Shown here: positions 24,947 through 37,800 of the stretch, piece after piece
Position numbering within the stretch: the first letter of the stretch is position 1
How the letters are laid out: every line of letters begins with the position of its first letter
Assembly: GCF_964204645.1 (NCBI RefSeq)
Contig: NC_134036.1
Location: 6,521,600 to 6,585,599 of the forward strand
DNA: 64,000 nt
Origin: Tubulanus polymorphus
Lineage: Eukaryota > Nemertea > Palaeonemertea > Tubulaniformes > Tubulanidae
Direction: 5' to 3'
Position numbers and translations under genes: made by a program
The notes under the pieces: generated by a model
Told to the model about the DNA's origin: nothing
Seen by the model: the letters and a program-made list of their open reading frames with translations, nothing else
Database searches by the model: none

Positions 24947-25497
24947 GTGGTACTATTGGAGTGATAAATTAGTTAACAAGTAATTTGCGTAACGGGGAGG
25001 GAAGCCAAAGTTCAGGGCAGTGGCTGAAGTTAGTAAACAACCTACGTAGATACTTACGTCACACATACGACACTGAATAGAAGATAGGTGAAAGTGACGT
25101 GAGTATCTGCGTGGGGATACTAGTTAAAGCGGCAGCCTTGAGCTCTGGTATTTCTAAGTAGTAAACAAGTAATCAACTCGTGACGTATAACATATGCAGA
25201 AGTATACGTCGCGAGTAACATGAAATAGTATGAATAGGGAGGGTCAGCACAGTAAGGGGGTCTAGAGATTCGAGAATGGCGGAGAAGCCTAAGATACGAG
25301 CTGTAGGGTAAGAAGGAATAAGAATTGTATTGGCAGAATAATGAAAGAAACCTAGATCAACGAGAAGTGTTATTATTATTCTGGAGTCAGAGAAATATCT
25401 ATTAACCCTAATACTCGGAGGAATTAAACAACACCAACACGAGTTGAGAACGCAAAATCAACACCAAAACACAGCCTACGGCTGGCCTAAAGATCTA
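24947..25497 (-). repeat. CRE-rich repeat block, inverted copy (unit 2)
   Basis: Counterpart of 1,850-2,400 with the same TTACGTCAC, GTGACGTGAG, GTGACGTATAAC and TATACGTCGCG sites. It is nearly identical to unit 1. Confidence 0.7.
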
Positions 25498-27281
25498 TGC
25501 TGACCATCAAGTGCGGCGCAGCGTCGTGGATTGTATCGAAATGTCTGGTGTCAACGGAGTTGGTTCAGTCTGTTTCGCAATCGGCTCTTCGTGATGTGAG
25601 AATGAGGAATGAGGGCTGATCTGAAATAAATAACAACTAGGCGCGTTACAAAAAAAGAATCATTGAAAAATTATTTCCAGTTGCACAGTCGCGACTTATG
25701 TCGAAGAGTGGTTTTAAATCTTAAGACTGGTCTTGAGTTGTAAGTTTGGCTATATAACTAAGTTGGTATTAGACTGGTCTTAGGTCTAGGCCAAGGCTGT
25801 GCAAACGACCCCGGATAATTGCTTGTTCAAAAACTAAAAGTATGAATGGAATAAATCGAAAAAAATTGTTTGTTGCCCGAGTGAGATTCCACAAATCCAA
25901 GGATGTCAAATCGGTTAATCCCCACCGAGGTTCACTCCGTCCTCGGAAATGTATACGTCGAAATAATCTTGTTTGATTCAACTCACGTTATAGTTGACCC
26001 GAGGGCCAGACACTATCTACATCGTTCGAAATTAAACCTCCGATTCAAATCTATTCGATGTATTTCTTGCAGGTCTCGAAGGCCAGGTGTGAACGCGTCG
26101 ACCCATGTATGGAACAGAATACATCGGCGGTATTCGCCATGCCAGCGAAATGCACCACCCGCGTCAGTATCATCATAGATTCATCGTTATTACAACTTTC
26201 TGCAAAATGCAAACGAACAGGAAGTACAGAAAAAAATGAAAGATATCCAAACCTCGAACAAAAAACAAACACTGAAACTGAAATGAGACCGCTCTTGGTA
26301 TAATTCATTTTAGACCCGTGAAATGGAACTTTGCCGAGCCTTGCATAGATAAATTTCGGTAAAATTATCATAGTCGGAAAAGTTGGAAAGTATATCGAGC
26401 ATTTCCCGCGTTTAGATAATCTAAGAAATTCAGCTTTTTACCGATACGTGTAATAACGGTCGGACAATGCTATAAATGAATTCGTGACGAGTGAATTTAT
26501 AAATTAAACTGGTTAAACGTAATTTTAACTTGCACGAATATATACCTTATGTATCCTATGCAGAATAAACGGCTACATACCCTCCTTCAGCCGTACGACA
26601 ACAGTCGGAAATCAGGTGACACACTAGGATTAGTACATTCCGCATACGTGGCCATCGAAGCCGTGAATTTATCGGATCTATATATATGCGACGAATAGAA
26701 ATGTCTGAGCAGCGGGATATATGAAGTGAATGAAATCAAGCAATTCGACCTAATCCGCACAAAGAAGCGCATTTTCTTTAGTTGTCGATAATATATACGA
26801 GAAGATACCTTAAATTCCTAAATAGTAAATTGTGAAAATCTAATTTTTCATCATTTATAATGATCGAAATAGATATAGTTGAAATATCGAGACATATTAT
26901 CAAAATTTCAAATACCGGATAATTTGTCGGTATTTTCTATCCTTCTTTGCCTGAACAGCGGCCAGTGAAAGATACACATCACCACAGCTAACCAGCTAAC
27001 ATTAACAGCATAAACTATTGAGAGACCCAGTACATATTTACATTTCAACATGAAATAGATCCTTCTACCTCCCTGACCAGTTTCAAAGCTTAAAACAATC
27101 TGGCATTGAGATATAACAAAAATGGACGGAGTTTCCTCAAAATGCAACGCATTTCTATAGACGCTATATCTCAGCTGTCACTTTAATGACGTTGCAGCGC
27201 GCACCTGCTGATTGAGCCGACGCTGAACAGTAAGCGATGTAAACAACGAAATGAGGTCAAAAATCATGTTACTTTAACAAG
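25498..27281. other. Intergenic or intronic stretch, unit 2
   Basis: Counterpart of 2,401-4,184, nearly identical. It includes the possible decayed integrase exon (about 26,074-26,157). Confidence 0.35.
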
Positions 27282-28581
27282 GGTCCCAATTATCTTGTCC
27301 ATCTCGATGGTTATGACAAGCTCAAGCCTTTTGGTTTCCCGATTCATGGGTGTATAGATGGGTAAACATAATATATAATTGATATATCCTAAAAGATATT
27401 ATTTCCACCTATCAACAACAGTTGCTATAAGTTCAGAATTTGGTTTGTCGAACATGTTCATAAACACAGTCTATATTTAAAAGATTTTCCCGACGAATCC
27501 TTTGGTTACGAGTTGGAAATACTAATAATGACCCAGAGGTGGTTGCGCGGTACTTTTTAGATTTCGTTCAGGACATTGAAGGTAGATAGAATTGTCATAC
27601 ATAAATACACAATGTGCCGAAATTATGCCTGGGAAAAATTATCTGTTATCAATCGTCGATTAAGATAATACTCTGACCGTCATCTTTATATCATCATTCA
27701 GCAGTTCCTCGCTGCATCCGTATGGACGCTGGAACCGAAAATGGCAGAATTGCAGCGATTCAGAAGGCCTTTAGAGCAGAATATGACGACGAAACGTGCG
27801 TTCTTGTGGGTAGATCTACCAGTAATCAGGTTCGTGGTGTCATTAATATGGGTAGATTTGGACAATCCCCATTTCTGCGCTAGAACCAACTTAAGATACT
27901 TCAAAACTCACCAATTATTTTATTTTTCTTTGTTTTAAGCGCATTGAACGATGGTGGCGAAGTCTTCGAAACGAAGTTGTTCAGTTTTGAATGAACGTAT
28001 TTAAAGATATGGAGGAAAATGGAAGTCTATCTACCGCGGACGTTGTGCACATGTAGGTTAAATACCCGCCTTTAAAGCGCGTGGCGATTTTTTGTGATCC
28101 ACGTAGTAATTTCCCTTTCTCCAATATTTTTCAGTCAAACCTTAAGATACTGTTTTTTTGATTTGATAAATGCCGATCTTCAGGATTTCGTGCAGGAGTG
28201 GAATACACATGCCATCAGGCCTCAACGAAATGTGGATGTTCCACCCGGAAAACCTGATCTATTATACTTCTCGCCGGAATATTACGGTACGAAATACTCT
28301 GTATAAAAATGAGCATAGGTTTCTAAGTTTACGATGTTTTTATCACTTCTTGATAATACGAAATAATATTTTCAGGCACGATAGACTACAAATTTCCAGT
28401 GGACGCTGGACTACTTCCGCAAATTCGAGAGGAATTTTGTAGTAAGCCGAATGAATCGAGAGGCTGTGATCCGGACTTTTCAGCGATGTGTGATCTTATA
28501 ACGAGGCAGGGACAACAATCAAGACCGACATCAACCCCAGAAGCCGCTGCTTTGTATGACTGGCTATTAACTCAATTCTGA
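27282..28581 (+). pseudogene. Multi-exon DDE integrase-core gene, disrupted (unit 2)
   Basis: Same six-exon model as unit 1, shifted by 23,097: 27,282-27,361, 27,484-27,581, 27,702-27,829, 27,940-28,052, 28,135-28,286 and 28,376-28,581. All GT-AG borders and reading phases are kept. The in-frame TGA in the exon with RIERWW is shared (27,988-27,990), as are the D, D and E positions. The few base differences between units lie mainly in introns or are conservative, so splice structure has not drifted since duplication. Confidence 0.75.
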
Positions 28582-30183
28582 GAGCATACATGTTAGAATC
28601 ATTTTTATACGTATCTGTCCTGCACGGTTTATGTGTTGTCTGTTCATGATGTATTTCGAAGATTCAAATATATCTATGATACACGTTACGCGTTGAAAAG
28701 AATATGATTGTAATTTTTCATGGATTCATGCGACTGTTTGGGCTTAGTAATACATCATACTAACACTACCCATGTTTTAATTCGCTATCCAACCCCATCT
28801 CAAGTAGGTGTCTCAGAAATAGAATACACGTGCCATCAATTTACATGGAGAATTATCTGCGAAAGCGTACTCCAGTATCCGCTATTCTCAAAACGCTTCA
28901 GAATAAATTTGCGTATGGTTCAAAAAGATGTATTTTTGATTAAATTTATTTGAGAAAGTTCTATGAAGCGGTTGTTTAAAAAGTGGTCTTATGGACAAGT
29001 CACATATCTTTCATCCTCGCATGCCAGGGGTCTGGTATCGCACCCCGAACTCGTTTCCACCACCCCCTTGCCTCACGACGCGTGATTTCATTACTGGTTG
29101 AAATACCTCCTCGTACGCTGATTGGTCCATTTAACGGGAAAATCAACAGAAGCCTATAATGTCGTTTGCTTAAAGCGCTGTGATTGGTACGACCGGATTC
29201 TGGTCGGCTAGTAACGACTCCAACGACTCGCGAGATCAAGGGGTTCGGGGAACACGGCTTTAGCTTAGTGAATTCGATTCCCACGACAGGTGAAGATGCA
29301 TACATTGGAACCTCGTTACAACGAACCTCTGGGGACCAGAAAATATTGTTCATATTAACAGATATTTCGTCATATCCAGTGTGAAATTAATCAAATTGTC
29401 TAATGTGGGACACAATCTTGTATTTGTTATGTCCGATGAATCGTTGTATCCCAGTTAGTTATAACGAGTTCCACTGGATCTCTATATGAATGTGCAATTT
29501 TGACAGTCTATAATTTAATCGTGTTCGAATACGTGCCAATGACACTTTCGTACTACGATATCATTTGCAGCTCGAGTGAAAGTGAGACACCATGAAAGAA
29601 CGAAAACGCAATGAAGTGAAGATATTTGAATATTTTAATCGAAGTATCAAAGTTTCTCTTAAAAGCCTTAAAACATTACCTACGTTTTAATACCGTGTTG
29701 ATACAATATATCAATATGTACTTAAAGATGATTGTCTTACAATTTCGAGACAAAACATAACTTGACAGCAGAGAAGTGGCACCCCCAAATCGCCCTGTTT
29801 TCAATACAAACAAAAAACGTATTTGTTCATGATTGATGCCCTGATTTGAAACGACAAATATAAGGAGCAAGTTTAACAGCTCTCGGTAAGGTTTGACTCG
29901 AGAGTTAAGTCGGTTTTTTTCAATATTTCCAATGCTTTAACTCTAGAGTCAAACTTAACCGAGAACTGTAGAACCTGGTCAAAATGCACTGCATGAATAA
30001 TTACTTCTATCATTAAAAAGATCGTCACTAAGTAATTCTATGATAAAAGAAACGACATCAGGGCTGGCAATTTTAAAAATAAACACACCACTTTTGGCCT
30101 AAACAAGAACTTAAACACGTTTTGATCCAACTTTGAAAATATGAAACTTACGTGGATTACGTCATTGCGTTTCTAGAATAATT
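28582..30183. other. Intergenic, unit 2, with MITE and hairpin
   Basis: Counterpart of 5,485-7,089. It contains the pogo-like MITE (about 29,302-29,476) and the 33-bp-arm hairpin (29,876-29,969). No gene is seen. Confidence 0.5.
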
Positions 30184-31620
30184 TTATACGACGTCCATAA
30201 CCCAAACATTGCTCTGGAGAATATTATCGAATTCTTGTTTCAGTTCGACGTATTCGTCATATGTTTCTGGTAACTGCAATATCTGGGCACATGTTCGAGC
30301 AACTGGAGCTCGTTGGAGACCGTCTACCTTAGTAAAGGTCACGTCAATCTTTTGGCAGTTACAGATGTCAGAACCAGTACAATAGCGGAGGAACTTAGAC
30401 AACATGCTTTCATCCAATGATCTGTCATATATCTTCAGTAACGTAGCAACATTTGACTGAGGAGCTGACAAAACGTTTGGAAAAGAAAGTAATTCAACCA
30501 CTTTGCGACAGGAGGGTTTAAGATCCGTACAAAGATCGAGGTACTGTTTATATGATATTGTTACATATTTCTATATCATAGGTTTTATACAATCAACTAT
30601 AAATCTCGGCTTTTGCACCAATTCCTGGTGACTAATTTCCCGAATCAACATGGAGAAGTTCTCCTTCGTAGGAAGTTTCCGACATTCATATCCCCCCAGT
30701 ATGTCTATTATCTCTTCGACGTCATTTGCTTCATCATCGAAATTAGCCAATGCGCGTCGAAATACCAGCTCCTCAGACGGAGAAACATATTTCAGGAATG
30801 ATTCGACCAAGTCTACGCTATCATCCTGCTGGAAGAACAATTCGGAAACAAATGGCTGTGCGAGGAATATTGGGAAATATGATGTTTCCTGAAATCCTTT
30901 ACTGATGATGCGTCCTACAGCCTCCCATTTCTCTGTGCCATAATCATGGCGTATGAGAGGGATCATCTGACTACTACCCGTCATACATTGCTTTCTAAAT
31001 TCTGACCAAAATTCAGTAAGACACTCTCGAAAGACACCGTGTCCTTCTCCGGCTTCAACATTTCCATTAGGGAGTATCATTCGAGCATTTATTATTTTCC
31101 CCATCACCGATGCATCACAAAAAGCGTTTATCATATCTTCGACCATGGCTGTTCTGCGAACCAGAAGGTTGTATACTTCCCGTTCAATGCGATTTATCTC
31201 TTCTTGTGATAACTCGCCACTCGTCAGTACTCTGAATTGAATTGTAGGCGTATCAGGCTGTATCAATTCGAAATCATTAAAGTTGATATCTGCTATACCA
31301 TCACGGGAATGTGTATCATTTGAACCCGTATGTATGCCAACAGCACCGGTAGGCACATAACCAGACTGAATCCCGGCCGCAAATGGAGTTGAAAGTGTAT
31401 GGGCAGATTGGGTATGCGTAGTTAAAATGATAGGTTGAATATCACTACTAGCCGAAATTGTAGATGAGGCTGCTGGCGTAAACGACAATGCCGGTTGCAT
31501 CAACGAAAACATAGGTAAAGTTGACTCAGAAATCGGTGGCTGGTGGGTATTAGCAAGAAAGGATGACATGGATGGCAAAAATGTTTCATCATCACTATCG
31601 TCAACTAATTTAAATAGCAC
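30184..31620 (-). pseudogene. HECT-domain E3 ligase-like gene with nonsense codon (unit 2)
   Basis: The frame runs without interruption from 31,620 to a TAG at 30,571-30,573. The first ATG-encoded Met is MSSFLANTH, about 17 codons in. It covers the S/T-rich N-terminus and the HECT N-lobe (FRECLTEFW, HDYGTEKWEAVG, PIFLAQPFV). Unit 1 has CAG (Gln) where unit 2 has TAG, so this is a single-base nonsense change. Beyond it the same frame stays open to 30,184 and contains RTCAQILQLPETYDEY with the expected catalytic Cys. Without readthrough the product lacks the catalytic C-lobe. N-terminal residues missing in unit 1 are present (LSFTPAAS preceded by MFSLMQPA). It looks like a G2E3-type HECT protein. 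It could act as a truncated substrate-binding protein, or be dead. Confidence 0.8.
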
Positions 31621-32430
31621 GGCAATCCACAGTGAGTGGGTTAGGTATGGAGTTCAAATATATCCCGGCAGAGACTTGAGCGCAACCGTAAAATCAGAAG
31701 TCTTTTACGCCTATGACAAGGATTAGTTCTTACCCAAAAGATATCTTTTCTCAGTAGACTTTTCTACCCATATGGGTTAATAAATCCAGGAAGAAAGACT
31801 ATCTAAATATTTGGATGGATATATGAAAGCTGTGGGTACTGGAGTGTGTAGTGTGGTGTGTAGTGTGATCTGTGTTCATTTGTGGCCAGCACACAGATCA
31901 CATTGTTCAATGGGGTTTGGTCCAGGACTCGCGAGATTTTCAACAACACGGAAGTAACGTGTAATAAACGATGACTTGAATTGCATGACTACCTACCAGC
32001 CTTCATTATTGTTGGAAAACTAAACGTTCGGCACTGGCTAAAAATTAGTAATAACATTTTAGAAATGGCCAGAATTTTAACTTAGGTTCTATCTCATTTT
32101 TATTTTACAATTGCGATTGGTAAAATTGTTTTTTAAACGGCCGTTAAGGCTTCATGTTTCGCTGCAATTCACTGCAAATAGTTACGCAACTACGCACATT
32201 TCAGTGTTTTTGGCAGCTGTACACTCAATCGGCACCGTTCGTGACTAGCTTCACTGCGGAATTATCATTAATTAACATCGCCATATCACATCATCAACTT
32301 ATATTGTGCCTTAAAACCCTAACAGCCGAAATAATTGAAATGCACACACGATTTCTATCATTGAAAATTGGCCATGTTTGTGTTTGCTGCTTCGCTTAAA
32401 TCCCGCGCGGTGGTGCAACCGCGCGGAGTG
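31621..32430. other. Intergenic, unit 2
   Basis: Counterpart of 8,517-9,327, with the 12-bp-arm hairpin at 31,864-31,902. No gene is seen. Confidence 0.4.
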
Positions 32431-32440
32431 GGGCCGATAC

Positions 32441-33184
32441 GCAAAAACCGTAATGTTTCCAATGTCTCCATTTTTAACGCATGCGCATTAGGCTTAGTAA
32501 GTGTTGAAAAAGTCTAAGTCGAGAAATCAGTACAGTGCGCAGGCGTCATGACAGTGTTTACATGTTTCAAAACTGGGTCATGTCACACACAGTACGGTAT
32601 TCGCTTGAAATGAACCAGCGTGAACTTTAGCAGCGGGATCGTGATGTCTAAATAATCTCGTATCATATGCTTGCGTATTATATGTTAATACAATTAAAAG
32701 AATCCAAATAAATAAAATAAACAGTGACATTTGGGATCACCATAGAAAGTGCACCAAAGTTCATAATGGTTACCATTTCGAGATCAGCATTTTCGGGATT
32801 CGAACGTGATAGCGTCGTATAAAATAAATCAGCGACACTGGAGTCATCAAAGTTCAAATTGAAATGAAATAAGTTCAGTATTTTTCGGGGCTCGAATCTG
32901 GTAGCGCCACAAAAATAAACGAGTGACACTCGGGTCATCAATGTTCAAATCAAATTGAAATAAGATGAAATAAGATAATTATTTATTGTGGGATTCGAAT
33001 CTAATAGAAACGGAAACATGGAGTCATCAAAACACACATTCATTATGCGTCCTGACATGACCCAGTTTTGAAAGTTCTGACATGTAGTGACGCCTGCGCA
33101 CTCAACCGATTTCTGGACTTTCACCAACACTCACTAATGCGCATGCGTTAAAAACGGAGACATTGGAAACATTACGGTTTTTGC
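32441..33184. mobile_element. 744-bp non-autonomous element, long TIRs, 10-bp TSD (unit 2)
   Basis: Same element, same length and same GGGCCGATAC flanks (32,431-32,440 and 33,185-33,194) as in unit 1. The insertion therefore predates the 23-kb duplication. Confidence 0.85.
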
Positions 33185-33194
33185 GGGCCGATAC

Positions 33195-34841
33195 GTCCGG
33201 AGTTATGTTCAATATGGATGAATCTAGAATGTTTATACGTTCAGTTGCGTTTATCCTATCAAATTAATGAATATATCAATTAAATTTTCTCAATTCGATA
33301 GACTTCAACAAGTCATTTACGCCAGCGAGGATGATTTGTCTTTTATCAACTTGTCTACCCCTACGGGCTAATAGATCTAGGATTCTGATTAGTATGGATA
33401 AATCTAGAATATTCACAGTACGTTAACCCTATCGAATAGATTAGTTCAATTATCTGAATAACTATTTCGATATAGTTAACCATTTTACAGTATAGGCATT
33501 CGAAAGGACCACAGTGCATGTAACCAGTGTGAATGTATTTTATCTACACGAATAGATGATATATACTGAAAACCGCTGTCGAAAACAGAAAGTTCTGACC
33601 GTTTTTACAGTAACTGCCTCGAGGCGTTTTACATACATACTCCACGCTGTAATATTAAATCAATATCCCTCTCGGTTACAGTCGATTCATAGAAAACGCT
33701 GAGATACGCAGGATATTTCAAATACGAATGAAGCTATGCTCATAATCTCTAGCTTTGAATCCAGAGAATTGATCCAATTTTCGTCGATGGAGACATCTTA
33801 ATTTAATTAAAAAAGCACTTTCTTTTAATTTGAACACAATTTATGGCTAAAGATTTACTAGCTAATACCTGTGCTCAATATTAAATGTGCTCATCGTCCA
33901 TATCTTGCTTTGAATCTCGATTTTCAAAAAATCGCATTTGAACACAAATCAAGCCTTGTGATACGATAGATAACAGCAATTTGACCGAATATATTTTTCA
34001 ACGCCAAATATTTAATCTATACCGTTTATTCGGTTCTCTTCAGATTTTTCAATCCGAGATCGATGTTCATCCTTAATTCGTTTGAGAAAATTAAAATGGG
34101 ATAATTACACCCAACGGAACATGCTTAGAATACAAGCAACGCGAAATCGCTTCACCCATATAGGCCTACTAAAGTGAGATGCACGAAATTTCAAAATAAT
34201 AATTTTCGATGTTTTGGAGCCACCACTCAGACTCGTTGAGCCTCATATAAAAGATTTTGTGTTCGATGAATTTTTTGTTTGATTCACGTTTCATATTCTA
34301 AATATTAATCAAATCAACATCTTTTTCGATGTTAATTAGTTTTTCTGTAAAACTGTGCACTATACGCAGTTATAGTTTCAAAATTGGATAGAATTTCGAC
34401 AAAATAACTTGAATCTAATAAGTTTTTCTTTTTTACAATTAACAACGGGTTCGGTGATCTTTCTTTTTAGTTACGTCTGTGATACGTGTGGAAAACAAAA
34501 ACGATGATATATTTAGTATTTGGTGTTTGAAAATATTTAACGAGTCAGAAAATTCGGATTTGAATATTTCTGCTCGGTTTAAACTTGGGTGTTTTGAGTG
34601 TATGCCGTTTCACGATAAGCTTGGCAGAATATATAGCAATTAGTAAACTCACTGAAACTAGAATAACCGCGAACATCAAGAAGTTCTTCATTCAGTTGCG
34701 TCATTATTCTTTATCCTATGCTGAAAATGCATCGTACGCATTTTAGCTGGAAACGATTGATGAATTTTCGACTCGGTGGAGCGAATTTTCTGATTGGATG
34801 AAATCGGATCGTGATGCGACCAATAAACGATTCTATGAAAC
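33195..34841. other. Intergenic upstream of the intact receptor gene, unit 2
   Basis: Counterpart of 10,092-11,734 with small indels (a 5-bp GGCCT-type insertion at about 34,163, shorter T runs near 34,430). No gene is seen. Confidence 0.4.
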
Positions 34842-37800
34842 TTGACGAATTTCGTTCATTCTGTCGCAGTGATGTGGTTCGTTATGGACCAGCGACTGAG
34901 AGCGCTGTTTATAGCATCGCTGATCGTCTGTCAAGTTCGCATCGCGCGCGCTGATCGCGCAGACTCTATCGAGGAATCGTCTGTGACGGTAAGTTCGTCT
35001 TGTAACAACACGTTGAACCAGCTAGATTCTACGTCCGGTTACATCGTTTCACCGAATTACCCTACGTTAACGAGCGGTGTTGAATGTCGTTGGTTCATCA
35101 ACAGTTCTTTACCGGGAACTTTTCACGTCCAAGTTTTCTACGAAATCGCGCTTTCATTGTTTTGTAATGATAACTATCTTCTCGTCTACCAATCTGATAA
35201 CAGATTCTGTGGCGATGGAAAACATGAAATTCGCCGTGACGATTCGATCTCGTTGATGTTTAGGAGTGACGTCGATGGCGCGCGAGGTAGTCGGGTTTAT
35301 ATCATATACCATTTCGAACGAATCCGATTGAAAATCCGTAACGACTGCTATAGATTGAATTTAGTGAATGAATCAAAAACATCGACCGGATACAAATTGA
35401 TGATGTACCTAGATTATAGGTGCCGTTGGTTTTTCGAATGGAACGACATCCCAGTTGGTTTGGCGATGAATTTCACATACGAAGATTTGGATTCAAAAGT
35501 ATTTACCGGCACGGTAGTCGATCCAGCGACACAATTTCGAATCTATGATGGGTGGAGCACCAGCAGTGACCCGATAGCGCGAATTGGTTTCCAAAGCGGA
35601 CATAAGCCGTCATCGTTTTACACGAAAACTAAAAAGGCAATGATTTCTGCGTCAAACCAACGCACAACGAGAACTATACTTTTAGTTCATACGTACAAAA
35701 TATCAGATTGGAACGTCTCTAATCCGTTGATTCAGATCTCTAATAACGAGTCGGGAGTGCTCATTCCCGATGACAACAGTTTACACGTAATAACTCGATC
35801 GAAACACTTACACTGCTGGTCTATCACAGTGCAGGTGTTACAGTACGTCGTCTTTAAGTGGACACGTGATCTCGTCACATCAGGTGATGTCATAGGTGTA
35901 TATAAACAAGACGGGTTACGCGTTGTAGGAACTGACATTTTACTCGGTTACAACTACCTGCAATCACTGAGTGTCAAATCTGACGGCTTTCTCGTCATAC
36001 TGTGCGTTTTTACGAGGCCGAACATCACAGAACCGAATGTGAAAATTGACTTCAGAATGAAATCAACATCGATGTCAAAACTTCGCATTCATAAAGCTCC
36101 GGTAAGTGCCGAATTGTGGATACTCAAAGATTGAAACTCAAGCAAAGATTCGCAGCAGAGGTAAATATTTTTCAGTTAATGGATTCTGCTATCTGTATAT
36201 TTTAGATAAGACGCTCCAACACAATACCACTGCCATATTTCCATATTTTTCCTTCTACATCGAGGACGTTAGAGTATCGTGTTAATCTGTTAGAAATCAA
36301 ATGGAAAGTCGATATTTATGAAGAGAATATGGAACTAACAGTTTTATCAGAGAACTGCGAGCGAGCTGGATTTTACATATTTGACGGTGGTAATTTCTCG
36401 GCTAGACGATACGGTCCGTATTGTCCCGGTTCATCGGGTTATCGACGAAGTGTCATCGGTCTGATTACATCAGGTGGTCCTGTCATCGTAGCAGGCTATA
36501 CTTATAACCGACCTCCTAAGCCCCTGGTTCACGATAAGATTGCGAGATTACAGTTTCGTCCGACTGATTGTGACGGTTATGCTCTACGAAATGGAAAAAT
36601 CCAGGTTACAAAGACGTCACACTGTTTCAGGATTACACCAGAAAACCGAGCAGTACCATTACACAGAATTTACATATTATCACAGCACGAATATGAAATT
36701 GGTGAATGTGTGCCTATTGTTATGACAATCTACATCGCGAGATGTAGATCTCAAATGCCACTCAGTATTCTGCGTCTAAATTCCAGTCTCATACTGCACA
36801 CTGTTACATTCCGACAGGCGAATTTCCTCTCGAAATATCCGTACATCGTTGAATTACGGCGTATTTGTCAAACGTTAAGAATCCCTAACTCACCAACTAC
36901 GACGCAGCGCGGCGAAGGCGATTGTGGAATTCTACAGTCGCCGAATTACCCATCACCTCTTGAAACTTCATCTGTCATATTGAAATACAAACTCTCGTTC
37001 AAATATAACAAATTAAGAATTCAGTTTTACCGATTTGTCATTAAAGCGATGGAAAGGACGTCGTGCATCGAGGAAAGCCAATACAGACCTGAACCAGTGA
37101 CATTCGTCCAGGAGTTTACTTACGCGGATTTTAATAAGTGGATAAGCGCTGCCCGCCACGTTACGAAACTATGCGATACGTTTGCTGAACCGGGAGTTAT
37201 GTTTTACAGCATAAGGGATACATCGTTATGGTTTGAAGTGCAAAACCGAATACCCCCATTCAAGATACAATACATATTAGAAATACAGTTACCGGCGAAA
37301 AGGCGTGGAACTTTTTGTAAATTGGGGTTTAAATACTCGGGAATGTCATGCCTAAAATATGTCAGAGATGAACGTTTGAATTGGGAGAATGCTGAATTGT
37401 ATTGTAGACAGAAGTACGGGGGACATCTACTCAGTATCAACTCACAACAGGAAATGATTTCGATTAAACCACTATTTGCTATATACCCGCTGATTAATAT
37501 GGCGTTTTCAAAGAAAGCGCTCTTAATGATGATTGGACTGAAGAAAATGGTAATTTAGTTCGTATTCTAAGTATCACAAAGTGTCTATTAAAATGATTAT
37601 AAGAATATCAAATTATTATATTTCAAGAAAAATAATGGTTTTTACATGTGGACGGATGGTAAACCATTGAGCTACACTGAGTGGTATAAACCTGCAAATA
37701 ACGACACGATACCAGAAGTTATTCGAGGATTGATATCTCCTCTTAGAAAACAACCGATAAATGATGAAAATATGCTGTGTACAGCGATGATACTTAATAA

